NCBI RefSeq assembly: GCF_009389715.1
Contig: NC_052404.1
Location: 12,453,756-12,517,755, forward strand
Direction of reading: 5' to 3'
Length of the DNA: 64,000 nucleotides
From: Phoenix dactylifera
Taxonomy: Eukaryota > Streptophyta > Magnoliopsida > Arecales > Arecaceae
This document shows positions 50,401 to 63,815 of this stretch, piece by piece. Below the pieces are notes generated by a model. The model searched no databases, was not told the origin of the DNA, and saw only the letters and a list, made by a program, of their open reading frames with translations. How positions within the stretch are numbered: the first letter of the stretch is position 1; the number at the start of each line of letters is the position of its first letter. Position numbers and translations under genes: made by a program.

Positions 50401-52225
50401 TACAGATGAACATTTGCAAATATGACTTCTGAAATTTCCAAGAATTGATATTTCTTGCTACTTAGTTGCTTGTTCTTGAGCCAAAATTAGCCTTTAATGT
50501 CGCTTCATCAAGTAATCATTCTTTAGAATGCGTCTTTCATGTGTGAAATCCATATCTAGTCTCCTCTGCTGTTTACATTTTTCCCCAGTAGACAAAGAAG
50601 AGGGTTGTTGATTGCTTATCCTATCTAATTGTTTTTTCTGTGTTCATTTAGGAGCCTTTAAATATATTTTACTTGAACATGTTTGGAGTTTGTTGTTTAC
50701 TTGCCATCATTGCATACCTAAGTACCAGGAGATAACCTTCATTCTTAATATTACACAATCTTGTGACCATTTTCTTAAAACATGCAGTTTCTACTTTTTA
50801 AAGCATTGTCAGTGAGTTTAAGAGTGATTTGACATCATAAGCAACAGTTCAGCATATCAATGGGAAACTTGGTAGGATGGAGAAAGATTGGGTGGAACCC
50901 TCTATTAGAACATCCTGGGATATGTTAGTGAGATTTCTGGTATCTTCTTTATAGTTCCTATTTCTAGAAAGATCAATAAAAAGACATTTCCTTGATTTAC
51001 ATACTGTTCTGTGGTAAATTTCCCTTCTCAATTTGGTTAAAGTACTCTATCTTTACAGAAAGCAGGATGTTAATATTCACTGGTATCATTCTCTGGAACT
51101 GTATCTTAATATTAAAATATTGCCTGACTGCAGGTTATAAGATTGTCAGCTGCCACTCAAGAACTCCCAAGATCCATCATCTGCAATGTTCATGGTGTCA
51201 ACCCCAAATTTCTTGAGGTTGGCAAGTTGAAGCATGGACAGCAACAGAGAGGGGAACTAGCATTCACCAAGGGTGTGTACTTTATTGGGAAGATGTTATG
51301 GAGTAAGGGCTACAGGGAATTACTGCAACTACTCTCAAAGCACCAAAATGAACTAGCTGGTCTTCAAGTGGAATTATATGGAAACGGAGAAGACTTTGAT
51401 CAAGTCCAACAATCTGCTAGAAAATTGAAATTGGATGTAAGAGTTCACCATGGTCATGATCATGTGGATCCTTTGTTTCATGAGTAAGTAACCTCTGTTG
51501 AGCAACTGAACTGCAAATGTGCTGCATGTGAGCCCTTGTTTACTGTAGCTAGAATTTATGTTCTGTTTTGGAAAAACTGTGCTGGTCAATCTGAGATTGC
51601 CAGCCTGAACTTTTCTATTTGTTTTTTAATAGGTTCTGTCATGGAGAGCTAGTAAATCTATAATTCGTTATTTGCTTTCTGAATTTCAGATTTTTGTTTC
51701 TGGTCTTTCAGGTACAAGGTGTTTATAAATCCAAGCACTACAGATGTAGTTTGCACAACAACTGCAGAAGCTATTGCGATGGGAAAAATTGTCATCTGTG
51801 CCAACCATCCTTCAAATGACTTCTTCAAGCAATTTCCTAACTGCCACATGTATAATACCAGTGAGGAATTTGTGAAATTAACTCTTCAAGCTCTGGCTGA
51901 AGAACCTGTGCTGCTTACTGATGAACTGAGGCATGAGCTGTCATGGGAGGCAGCCACACACAGATTTCTGAGGGCTGCCGATCTAAATGAGGTTGCTTCT
52001 GAGAGAGCACTTCCTTCCTCTTCTGGGCCTTTCATGTTGATCTCTTCTCATGAGCTTAGCCGGAGCATAGAAGAAGCATCTGCAATGTTGCATAATACCA
52101 TTTCTGGTACCGAGGCTGCACGTTGTGCCTTTGGTGCAATCCCGGATACTTTGCACCCAGACGAGCAACAGTGCAAGGAGCTTGGGTTGGTTTTTTCAGA
52201 GCGAAAGCCATTTCTGAGGCATTGA
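47406..52225 (+). CDS. DGD2: Digalactosyldiacylglycerol synthase 2
   Basis: Galactosyltransferase of the outer plastid envelope; it adds galactose from UDP-galactose to MGDG to make DGDG, and DGD2 enzymes act mainly under phosphate limitation. Exons: 47406-47687, 48249-48515, 51134-51483 and 51712-52225, giving 470 residues (Arabidopsis DGD2 has 473). The start [20 protein letters not shown] is the conserved GT-B N-terminus without the long extension of DGD1, which favours DGD2. Conserved blocks are [55 protein letters not shown] and [15 protein letters not shown], with the GT4-type Glu at 319, close before MGK. All introns are GT-AG; the second is 2.6 kb. The C-terminal ~80 residues are less conserved but keep [13 protein letters not shown]. 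Confidence 0.96.
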
Positions 52226-53607
52226 TGCTTCTCTGCTTGTGAGGCACTTGTGCAAAAAATACTTCGAATTAGAATGTGGAGTGCAGCCCTGATGAGTTTC
52301 GCACCTATCCGTGACTGCCAAGTCATCTTTATGGAGCTTTAAAAGGAAATTCTGACACATTTACAGCATAACTGAAATGCAAATATCTGATGCCTTTACT
52401 GTTGCAATTGTGTATATTAAATGAAGGTTACAGTTTTTCACCATGTCCAGCTGTGCAATAATGATTTGTGTGCATTTGCCCGAGTTTTTGAGCTTTGGGG
52501 TGCTTGCACTTAACTTTATTGTTTTTATCCTGAGGATGGACTGCATAGAGTTGAAAACTAGTTTCTGAGACATAAAATTTGATGGAAATTAGTTGAGAAA
52601 GAACAGAAAAAATCTTTTTTTTTGGAAAATGATATTTTCAGGAAGAGGTTTTTATTTAATATTACAGTTTAATATGGGGTTATCTTCTGTTTTCTGCTCA
52701 GTGGTAGGCACATTTTTTATGAATTGGCATTTTGAAAAGTTGGCTCACGTTATTGTTTAAGTAGTTTTTATTTGAAGAACCATCGGATATGGTTTGTTGT
52801 AAGATTGTGCTCCTATTGATATAGATTAGATTCAAATATGTTAGAAGTTGATAAAAGGTATGTTTTAGTTGTGAGAGTGTGATCCTATTGATATGGATTA
52901 AACTCAAAAATTTGAAGCAGTTAGAAAACTTTTGTCTGATATGCTAGAAATTTGCCTTTGAAACTAAATTTAGACCGTTGTTTCTCATGTCTGAGAAAGA
53001 GGTATGACCATGGCGGCGGCGGCAGGCACCAGCTAGCTGTGTTAATTTCACAAAAATTTCTGTCTGTTTTTTTGGAAATAGTTCCGTCAAAATCTGTCAA
53101 ATTTTTATTTTCAGGAAAAGAGATCCATCAAAATCTGTCATTTATCCAGATTTATGTTGTAGGATGATCGTACAACCTGCGTTTCGGAAGATCCGCTTCC
53201 TGCCTCTTCGCTTTGGACGACGTTCAGTCGTTTTGTCAGTGTCTTTTTTGTTTTTGCCAGCAAATAAGCTCTTTTAAAGGTCATAATTTAGGTTTGAAAC
53301 GTATCAGCTTATATTCGCAAGCTCTTAATATCGGCCGACATATCAGTTTGTATTTGTATCGGGTGCCTGATACGCCTCTCGACAAACTTTCTCGGTGGGG
53401 TGTATATTTGTTAAAAAAAAATCTGAAATGCGATATAAAGTCGGCAGAACCTGGGGCGCTACAATCAGAGCCGTTGCAGCAGTCAGGAGACGAAACATCA
53501 GCCAGGCGGTTCAGATCAACGGGTGTAAGTGGAGGCAAGGAAGCGCTTTTGGTTCTGGTTGTGATAAAAAATCTTTGGTGCGGACTGATCGACCGCACGC
53601 GAGTAGT
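52226..53607. other. DGD2-FPGS intergenic region
   Basis: It holds the DGD2 3' UTR (about 52226-52580) and AT-rich DNA. Two related blocks of about 75 bp sit at 52800-52870 and 52873-52945, both with 'cctattgatat.gatta'. The last 250 bp become GC-richer towards the FPGS leader. No gene is seen; the open frame that begins at 53395 runs into the FPGS coding region. Confidence 0.5.
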
Positions 53608-53796
53608 ATGGTGGCGCCCGATCTGCTGTCGCCTCGAACCCCATCCCCATCTGCCCGTGTAACAACCGCCCCCATCATACGGGGGTTCGGAGGAAATATT
53701 CCATTCCGCTGCACCCGGTGTCGCTCGCTCTCTGCGACTCCCTCCCTCCGAGCTTCAGAAAGCTATCGGCTTCGCGCTGGATCGTGGACTCTAGGC
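53608..53796 (+). other. Possible targeting-peptide extension of FPGS
   Basis: The stretch is open and in frame with the FPGS ATG at 53797. From Met at 53608 it reads 63 residues rich in Arg, Ser, Thr and Pro with few acids (starting MVAPDLLSPRTPSPSARV). That composition suits a mitochondrial or plastid presequence. Plant FPGS isoforms exist in plastid, mitochondrion and cytosol. Whether transcripts cover this ATG is unknown. Confidence 0.45.
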
Positions 53797-56700
53797 ATGG
53801 CGGCTGGAGGTAATTTACTCATCCGGCTTTCCTTCGAGGGTCCATGTGATTTTAATGATGGCTTTTCGTTTCTAATATTAGGGGGCGTTGGATCGTCGGA
53901 GCGCGACGGCTCGCTGGCGCTGTACGAGGAGTCGTTGAATTGCCTGTCCTCTCTCATCACTCGACGCACTCGAGCTGATGGGACGAACAAGGGCGACAAC
54001 TTCGATCTAATGTTTGACTATCTAAAGGTTGCCTCTTCTTCCTCTTCTATTCGTAGGCATCTTCCCCGATTTTTTTCTTTTATTTTTTTTGCCTTTGTAT
54101 TGGCATTTCCCAATTACATGTTTGGTTTGGATTGGTAGATGCTAGAGTTGGATGGCCCGATCTCTCAACTGAAAGTTATCCATGTCGCCGGGACTAAAGG
54201 AAAGGTGGGTACAATACTTTGCCTTGCCTCTCATTTTCTTAAGTTTCACTGCCGAATCAGATGGATGTGGGCTTTCTCTGGATGAAATCTTGAATAAATC
54301 TCGTAGGGTTCGACATGCGTGTTCACTGAAGCTATTCTGCGGTGTTGTGGATTTCGGACTGGGCTCTTTACATCCCCTCACTTAATCGATGTCCGGGAGC
54401 GGTTTAGGATAGATGGGTAAGCTTTTGAATTCCTAAACTTAATCAAGTACTGTAGCTCCAGACCCAGTCAGGGATCTGGATCTGATGTTGTTCTTTCTTA
54501 GATGCAAGGATTTCTGCCGAATGCAAGAACTGGTATTTGGTTGGTTTAATCGAGATTACTTGTTGTATGGGGCTGTCATCTTGCATTTCAAGTGCATCTC
54601 TGCAATCTTTTTTTTTCAGAATCTATGATATTTTAGTTTTAGCTGCAGTCAATACTGATTTTCTTCTTTTCCCTGACCTGAGAATTTTAGGGTGGAAATT
54701 TCAGAAGGGAAGTTTTTGGAATACTTTTGGTGGTGTTGGAACAGGCTGCAGGTATATATATTTCTAATACTGTTAGATATATGAGATTATGAGCTAGCTT
54801 AAGTGCTTTGGCTGCCAAGCACAAATAGCTTGAGCAAGCCCATTGCTGTTTTTGTTTCTCTGCAAATCGGCGAAATAGCACATGGAGATTCAGGAAATTC
54901 TGCTGTTCCTTGCTTCTATTTTCGCTCTTTTCTGAAAGCAATAATTCTGTGCTTCCAAAAGGTCTGAAGATATTACGAACACTTTACAAATTAAAAAAAA
55001 AGGTTGCACCATGCATGTTCAGTCTAAATTCATTTCTCTTATGGAGTTTTTGAAAACAAAAACTGAAAACAAAAGCAATACAAATAGGCCCTAAATATTG
55101 CCCTTTATTTAAGAATAGTCGATTCATGAGGTGTATTTGCTCTGTCCTGCAGGAGAAAACTAATGATGATGTACCCATGCCAACCTACTTCCGGTTCCTT
55201 GCTTTGCTTGCATTCAAGATATTTTCAGCTGAGCAGGTCAATGCTGCAATTCTTTTCATTTTTTTTCTTTTTTCTTTTGTTTTTTTCCTTTTATCATAGA
55301 TCTCTGGTGCTATCGTTAATGTCTTTCTTTAGCTGCTTTCGTATTATTACATTCTTTTTATTCTTAGAAGCTAATTTGGAATTCTGTGCTGGATTTATGT
55401 AAATTAAATGCTTACTATACTGATGTCAGCTTTGCTCTTTGGCTGAATATCGAGCTAGCATGGCTTTGTCTTGTGTTTTCTTTTTTGGTATGGTATTATC
55501 ACAACAGCATTTAAAATACGATAAGATGGCCCTTGTTTCAGTTTGAAGATATATTGGACCTCACCTACTTGGCAGTTAGCTATAGTTTCATGGCTCTCTA
55601 TTTAATCCTTTTATATTTAGAAGTATTTTGAACATGCCTCATTCCAGCAATGTGGGAGCAGCTCTCTGAAACTATTGATTTATTTTCAGCTTAAAGAATG
55701 TAAGCGGTAAAAGATTTTAAAAAATTTCTTTTTTGCTGGATATGGTTCTCTGTAGAATATCGTTATGAAATACTAATTCAAATTAAAAGTAGGCAAAACA
55801 AAGTAATAAACAACTACCTAGCAAGAAGAATCAAATTCCAAAAGAGGTGTTACTTTTTATTGCAGTGCCATCTCTTGAAAGTTAATCATAAGATGATTCT
55901 CAAAATCTTTCAAGTATACTAAGCCTTTAGCTTGTAGGGTTAGTTCTAGCCTATATATTGTTAAGCACCTTCATTCCTTTATGTTAGGACAAGATGTGAT
56001 ATTGAAGCAGAGACCTCATTGGGTGTGTATAGGATATTGCTGCTTCCTCTTCTTACCATTGTAACTTTGATCTACATGTGCCTTATACCATTATAATTCA
56101 ATAAGGATTCTTGTATTTGCCTGTCTTTTATTTATCAAGCAGGCATGGATGCAAATTAGTTTCCGTACAAAATGTGTTGCATGGCAGACCAGTGTGTTGC
56201 AAGATCTTTCATGTAATCCCATTCTCTACTTTCTCTTGTGATTATGCTTCTTTCTATTTTGATGTTTTCATGTTGATTCCATCTTCTCTTCTTCTTCTTC
56301 TTGTTTTATCACATTTATATTGGCTATAAATGTTGAAGTTTGCAATCTTTGTACATCAATCTTTCCAGTAACAGATGAAATTAGGAGAAAGCAATCACTA
56401 TTTTAACAACGTATTTTTGACTGAAACAGGTAGATGTTGCTATTCTTGAGGTTGGTTTGGGTGGAAAATTTGATGCAACTAACGTGGTGCGTACAAATGC
56501 TATTAAGTTAAGATATTGATTTTCCAGCAAAAAACATCATGACTTTGTGATATAATTTGGATGTTTTTAAAAATTCTAACAGTCTTTTATATCATCATAA
56601 GTAATTGATATGTTATTGCCTGAAATGAATTGACTAGAGGATGAATAAGTCAAGGGCATTATTTTATTTTATCAATGCTCTCACTTTGGAGCATGTCAAT

Positions 56701-59700
56701 TGACATAAAACTGGTCATCATTTTTCAGGTGCAGAAACCTATTGTTTGTGGAATATCTTCCCTAGGGTACGACCATATGGAAATTCTTGGTTAGTTGTAT
56801 TTCTTTTTTTTTTCAAGAATATTTTCTGCATAGACTAATGAGCATGCAGTCACGGTCTATGCATGTGTAATTCTTTTTTGTTGTGCTGAAAGATCTAAAT
56901 ATACATTCCTGACAACAATAAATTATGGAGATCTTTGTCTCTTCATTTCATAATTTGTAGTAGCTTTAGTAAAAAATTGATATTTAAAATTGCAGTAATT
57001 ATTAGAAAATTTAACTTACAAAACAACACTACAAAATCATAGGAGAGGGTGGTGAAATAAAAATAGAATCAAAATTCTAAATCAAAATTCTGAGTCTATT
57101 GAATTTTATATGATTTAATTCAACCTAGGAATAGTTATTTGTGTAGACATTGGAGGTGAAATAATTTAAATTTATTTTATCTACAGAAAGAATATGATAG
57201 ATTACAAATAGTGGAAAAATATGCTCAAGAGGTTCATTAAGATTGTTGAGGACTCATGAGAAAACAGGGACCAGTGTCAAAAACTTTGTTGTGCTAGGAA
57301 AACTGAGTTCCTAGTTTCACTGAGTTTGGATCTAAGATCCCTTATATGCCCTTATCTCTTTATTGCTAGTTATAGATCCAATTCCCAAGAAAGTAGCTCC
57401 AATCACAGGGAAGTTATATTTGGTCTGTGAATTATCTCGGGGTGGTTTTGGGTCTGGACATTCAAAGGTTGACTTTATACACAAAATTTAGGATCTTCGA
57501 TTAATATCATGCAAAATTACATGTATCTACATTTTCTAGATTGTTTACTTAAATTTAGGATTCTTGCAACTTACAGTCAAGGGGATAACTTATGCGAACC
57601 ATATCTATATAACTGGATCTGGAAGTTCAACTAGGAGGATTAATATCAATGAATACCCATGGGGATCATCACTTGTGGTTTCTAAGATTAGTTAGAAAAG
57701 TCACATGACAGTACATACAACCAATGTTTCTTGTAACCTACGAAATGGATGGATGCTAGAGATCAAGATTAATTTTATAATCGAAGAACAAAAAAAAAGC
57801 TATTATGTAACTCTTAATTGGATTTGGTTCTTCGTGAGTATGATTCCTCTATCAGATACAATTCCTTCTTACACGTGGAGTTTGGAGACAGTACGTCGAC
57901 TTAAAACCGTTAGTTTTAAATACCGGTTGCACGGTGTGACATCCCACCATCCTGAGTGTCAGGATGAGAGAAGTTAGGAAAACTGGGATGATATAGGACA
58001 TCCACTGTCCCAAGTGTCCGTACACAGGACCTCCCGTTCCATAGAAAAACTTGGATGGCCCCATCTCAAGGTGTTCAAAACATATGGGTACTTTAATTTA
58101 TACATATCTTAATAAACTAAATTGAGTTATAATATGTATTCTATGTTGTGATTAGTGCCTGGGATCAATTCTAGGGCAGATTAGAGCATAATGTTATAAA
58201 TCAGTATGATCTATGGTGATTTTTGACTAATTCCAATCCGAACTTCAGATATCTTTTTTGGCACACTCTTGCAGATTCAGGAACAACTTTCCTATCTAGA
58301 GCTTATTTTGTTGGGATATTGATGCTGTTTATTTCTTTTGTTCTCTCGTCATATGATGTTTGCATAACCTTTGGTTGTAAATAATTTGATTTTAGAATCA
58401 AATCCTTTAAGGTACAATTCCACAAAATATTATCTTAGTTGCCTTCATGAGAAATTAACGAGGTGATCCTTTGTATTGATTCCTTGATCACTTTCTTTTG
58501 CATTAAAGATGATTTTCTTTCTCCTTTTGCCCACTGCCGCAGCTCTTGGTGACCACTCTCTAAAATTCTATTCTAGGAATCTCATTTTTCTTGGGATTTA
58601 AAATTATACAACTCATTGGAACCTTAAAATTATACAACTCATTGGAACCTATCCTAGTCAATATTCCCCTGTTGGATGATCATGCTTTCATCTAACAAAA
58701 TCTTTCTGTGTCACCCATGATTTCATCAATCGTATTACTGCTGTGTGGGACACAAATTGGTAGGCAACTCTTTAACCAGCTAGTGTTCCTTCACCAGATT
58801 GGCGTAAGTTGAGAATGACTTATATGCTGCTCATAGTGGTTCAAAAAGGAAGTGCCTGCAGCTTAGAATATTTATTTACCAAGCCTACCAGAATAGAATC
58901 TCCAAAATACATAGCTTGTTTGCACACATTCAGGGAAGATTACTACAAAAGGAGTCATAGGAAAGATGACATTCTTGATGCATACGTTCAGATTAAAGTT
59001 CAATTGCTGTTGCCTTTGAAAAAGTTAATTTGGTTTCTAAATGCTCCATGTGCCATGAACAGGAAATACACTGGGAGAAATTGCTGGAGAGAAATCTGGC
59101 ATCTTTAAGGTTCTTTTTATGTTCTTATTAAAATGTTTCTATGACAATAACTTACTACCAGCTGCAAACAAATTTTCCATATTTTCATTAAATTCCATCA
59201 GTTGTTCATTTCAATGCAGCGAGAAGTTGCAGCCTACACCGTGCCTCAGCCAGAAGAAGCAATGTCTGTGCTCAAGGATAAGGCTTCTCAATTAGGTGTA
59301 AGTAGTATAACAAAGTTCAACCAATGAAGATCTTGTACAACCTATGTTGTTACATTAACAAGAATGTAATATCCAATGACCATATAATCAACATTGTTGA
59401 CTTTATTCTGTTACAGATTCCTCTGCATGTAGTATCGCCTCTGGATTCTGGAGCACTGAAGGATCAGCATCTTGGACTTGATGGTGAACATCAATACATA
59501 AATGCAAGCCTTGCAATTTCTTTGTCTAGAGCTTGGCTTAAAGAAACTGGAAATACAGAAGGCATAAATTTTGAAGATGCTGTAAGTTTGATCAGCTGGT
59601 GTATTTCTTTTCTTTTCCTGTTTTGATTAATATGCATGATAAGTTCATGTTCTGATTGAAAACAGACCTTTCTACCCGAGCAGTTTGTCAGAGGCCTCAC

Positions 59701-62323
59701 AAAAGCCAGTTTTCAAGGACGAGCACAAATTGTCCCTGATTCACATTTAAGGTCACAAGAGAGGAACTTCAACCTTGGGGACTTGGTTTTTTATTTGGAT
59801 GGAGCGCATAGCCCCGAAAGTTTGGAGGTGTGTGCAAGATGGTTCTCACATGTTATCAGAGAAGATACTCAACACTCAGATACCCAAGGGGAACAACATT
59901 ATGATAGTTGCAATGCTAGACAGGTAAAATCTGATTGCCTTTCAGTTACCTAAATGGGAAAAATATTATTTCTACGCATGTTTACTGGTTTCCCATTCCA
60001 CTCTTTATGTTACATTATCTCTGACAGTGAGTCTTATTAGTGTTCTTTAAAAAACAACACTTGCAGATACTTCTGTTCAATTGCATGTCAGTGAGAGATC
60101 CTCAGTTATTGCTTCCACGTCTCGTAAATACTTGTGAGCAGCATGGTAAGTTTCATGAAAGCTTTGCATTTGATTCAATGGTTTTGGGCAGATAGCGATC
60201 AAATTTCACAGCCAATAATATAACACCCATCCCACCGCCTTCTGAAGCTTTTTGCTAGCCCAATATTTTCTTAACATAATTTGTTTAAATTTTGGAAAAT
60301 TTGCAACTTAGTTCCATGTCCTGCTTCTTTCTTCTTTCTTTTATTTTTTTTGAACATATTCTTTGATGTGTATTTATCCTCAGTTATATTTTTTTTTTAC
60401 TAGTCTCATGATTCCAGCATCTTCTCATCACGTTTCCGTTTAATTTTAATTTTTTTCCTGTAGGTATTGTTTTAATGCCTTTTAATGTTTTTGACATTAC
60501 TAAGCCGGCAAACTGGCAAAATAATTTACAAAATCATGATTTTCATTCAATGGCTTGTGTTGCTCGTGCTGTCACTGGGCCATAAATGGACTTCCTATCT
60601 ATATATTACTTCCGTATTAGAGGATAAATATGAACTAAACTACTCAAAAGTGCCATGTGATGGCTGTTTTTGACTACCACAGTGGAATGTCAGTGTTTAT
60701 GCACCAAATTTTATGAATGCTCACAGGGATTTCTTTTCCCTGATTATAAGGCTAAATTATTTTATGCACTTCAAGCTTAAACATTTGCATAAAACATCGA
60801 TCTTTTGTTTTGTAATTAACTAGAATCATCATATTAATTACAATGAGATCTGCACGATCTATTCTATGCATGAGGTTGTGTCTTGCTTTCTGGGAATTTA
60901 TCAGAGTACAGATTAGTCTTTGGCAGTCCAAGACACATCTCTGCTCTGAATTCTTCTATTAGTAATGAGAGAACATGGGAACTGGTGCTTTCTGGTCTCA
61001 CATATCTTAGGGGAATGACTGGGGTTATCAACAATACTGGAGCTATTCATTGGGTTACTATACTCGCATTTTTTAAGGAATGATGACCATACACATTTCT
61101 ATGACATTTCATATACTTGGACATGACTGTGTAACCAGCATAAACTGATGATTATCTCAGGGGTCCACTTCCACAAGGCTCTTTTTGTACCAAACCAGTC
61201 AGTTTATAACAAGGTTGGTTCCCATGCATCACCACCAGCAGATCCTCAGCATGTCGATTTGTCCTGGCAGCTGACACTACAGAAAGTGTGGGAAAGCCTT
61301 GCCTGCAGCGACAAAGGTATTATGACATGTTATGCTTGTTTCTTCCTAGTTTGTGTAAGGAATGCTAAGGTTTTTCTGGCTAATTATAGAATCTATAAAA
61401 AAGAAATTAGTTCACCCTCAGATCTTTTTGTTTTTTGGTATGATAATAGTTCTCATTTGTGTTTTCTTTTTGGTTGGATAATATTTTTCATTCGATAATT
61501 TCTTTTATTTAGTAGCAGTTGATAAAAATAACATCATAGATTATCACTTTGAAAAGATGCAGGACTAAGTAACACAAGGGATCACGAGCGCAGTTCAGTA
61601 TTTTCTTCACTCCCTATGGCTATTAGGTGGCTCAGGGAAAATGCTCAGCAAAACCGATCTGCTCGTTTTCAGGTACAGGCTTGTTTTATGTCCAAGTAGA
61701 AGATGATATCGTATTGGATTAGTTAAGAAACTACTTAATTGGCCTTTATATGCTACTAATATCCCAAAACATCATTCTTATTGACATCTATTTCTGATGT
61801 GGAAATGTGAAATTCATGGGTTTCATAGTTTACATGATGTCAGATGTCAAAAGCATCTTCTAAATGATGCAATATGTCATTAAGGTTCTGCTTGAGATTG
61901 TAAACTGGGATTATATAATTGTTCCTGCTGTATAACTTTGTCTATTCATGAAAAAAATAACATAAGTGACAGTGCACTATGGCTTGCACTATAATTATGA
62001 GAATATGCATCATGTGAGCCTAGGCCATATTGTTTTCGCCAATGTAAAAGAAGGAAATTCTCTCTTTCCCTTTTTTCCCCGCATGATTGGAGGTGCATTG
62101 GACTCTTGTAATTTATGATGTGTACTGTTTTTTGGAAGCAAGAAGATTTTTGCCAGCGCAGACTTATCCTTCAAATGGAGAACGTTCTGCTGACTGTATT
62201 ACTTTTTATTACTTTCCAATCATGTGTGTCATCATGATAACATGTGTGTCATGCTTCTTTTAGGTCCTAGTGACTGGTTCATTGCACCTCGTGGGGGATG
62301 TGTTGAGATTGATCAAGAAGTGA
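53797..62323 (+). CDS. FPGS: Folylpolyglutamate synthase
   Basis: ATP-dependent ligase (Mur ligase family) that adds gamma-linked glutamates to folates. Exons: 53797-53809, 53882-54027, 54139-54204, 54307-54416, 54691-54751, 55153-55236, 56430-56486, 56729-56789, 59063-59109, 59220-59297, 59417-59581, 59666-59923, 60067-60145, 61161-61316, 61563-61672 and 62264-62323. All join in frame to 516 residues. Hallmarks are the P-loop GTKGKGST (71-78), [48 protein letters not shown] (DGAH from 341) and the end [16 protein letters not shown]. The first intron is only 72 nt and in frame, so its retention would add 24 residues without a stop. An in-frame ATG at 53608 would add 63 Arg/Ser-rich residues, a plausible organelle-targeting peptide. 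Intron 8 is 2.3 kb. Confidence 0.95.
57950..57968. repeat. Short hairpin in FPGS intron 8
   Basis: catcctga and tcaggatg surround a 3-nt loop. The surrounding text (57940-58080, 'gtgtgacatcccaccatcc ... ggacctcccgttcc') is GC-richer than the rest of the 2.3-kb intron and may be part of an unrecognised insertion. Confidence 0.5.
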
Positions 62324-63815
62324 AACAAAAATTCTTCATTTGATTAATTGAGAATCAATTCAGGTGGGTTGAAAGTACCTGGTGGCTGCTGGCTGTTTGT
62401 CCAAATGAAATGTCAATGGAGATCAAAAGGAAATTCTTATGGCCTTCCAGGTCATCGCTCTGTTGCAAAACAGTGTTGTCAGAAAGGATGCTTGGAATTT
62501 TCAGGTTAAGGAGGCCTGCCAATATAATTATGTTTCGTATTCTGTATTTGAAAAAGATTGATTTGACATGGTACTGCCACATTTTTTTTCCCTTATTGAT
62601 GCTTAAAATTATTGATACATTTCCAATATCTTCTGCCTATGGTCAATATCATGCCAAGCAAATAATCTGGGAACTGATTGCATTGGGGTCATCAGGATTC
62701 ATGCCTTTTTGTTGCATGGGGAGTATAAAGAAAAAGCGCATGTACAGGCGGAAAAGAGAACATGAAGTTATGGGACTCATCATTCATATTTCAGTTGCTT
62801 TGTTAAGGTATCCGTATCCCGAGGCAACACGATCGATCAGGTAGCACCGATGGCCTGTGATGGCACCTCTTCTAACATTCATGGCGGAGTGGGTGCTTTT
62901 TTTTCAGCCTGGGTCTGACGTGGGTTTCGACGTGGATGACATGGTGAGATTTGGCGTGGTTTAGACTCTCAAAGCAGACTATCACGGCCGAAAGCAATTT
63001 CATGGTGGACGTAGTTAAATTAACTAACTATTATTTATTTATTTATTTATTTTTTGTTTTTGTGGTTTGGGGTGTGGACCAGCGTATGTAAAGTGGTTCC
63101 TCTCGACAACCGGAACCTGACAGCGTTTCACGTTCCTGTATCAACAGCCGATCATCCCCGATCCCTGTTTCTTCGCTGGCCGTGATGGTTAATAACTTCA
63201 TCCAACCTGGCCTTGCTGGTGATGGTTATCTTCTGTCTTCGTTCGGTAGGTGGTGCCCTGATCAAGTCTTGCCCTGCGGCATTTCACCTAACCATCATCC
63301 ACCGTCGGTTCTTCCATCCGTTTTCGCCGGGCGGCTTACGCGTCTGCTGACCTGTATTTTTTTTTTCTCCCGTGGACCCGCATGTTACGCCCTCACCGAC
63401 CACGTTATTAATCATCCCAAACGAGCGATAAGGATAAACTATTAACCCTCTTAGCTTGAGCCTTGAGGTTCACAGCGTTGACAAAAAGAATCCCCTAATC
63501 AAAGTCACAGACCGACGGAGGGTTAAGCCTCTACCTTCCGTGGATCGGACGGAGACGTAGTATCAGAAGCTTCGCTTCCCTTATTCAAGATTCTGTCCCG
63601 ATTCGACCCCCGCCCCCTAATTGTCTCGTCCGCCGGACGGACGCTTTTCGAGCTGGTTACGGAACCGGAGGACGCGGAGGAGAACACAGATATCTTCTTT
63701 CTTTCTTCCTGTCTTTCTTCCTCTCCGTCCGTCCTCGTTGTCTCGTCTAGGGTTCTTCACCTTCTTCTTCGGTTAAAAAAGAAAAGACAAAAAGAGAGAA
63801 AAAAAAGAAGGGTCG
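62324..63815. other. FPGS 3' flank and ATG1-type kinase promoter and leader
   Basis: The left half contains the FPGS 3' UTR. The 144-codon open stretch at 62410-62844 has no family resemblance and lies in this UTR or flank. The right part (about 63520-63815) is GC-rich, then strongly pyrimidine-rich (63690-63770), as is common for plant 5' UTRs, leading to the kinase ATG. Confidence 0.5.

Noticed and set aside
62410-62844. 144-codon open frame after FPGS
   Set aside because: It lies in the FPGS 3' UTR or flank, has no family resemblance and an irregular composition.
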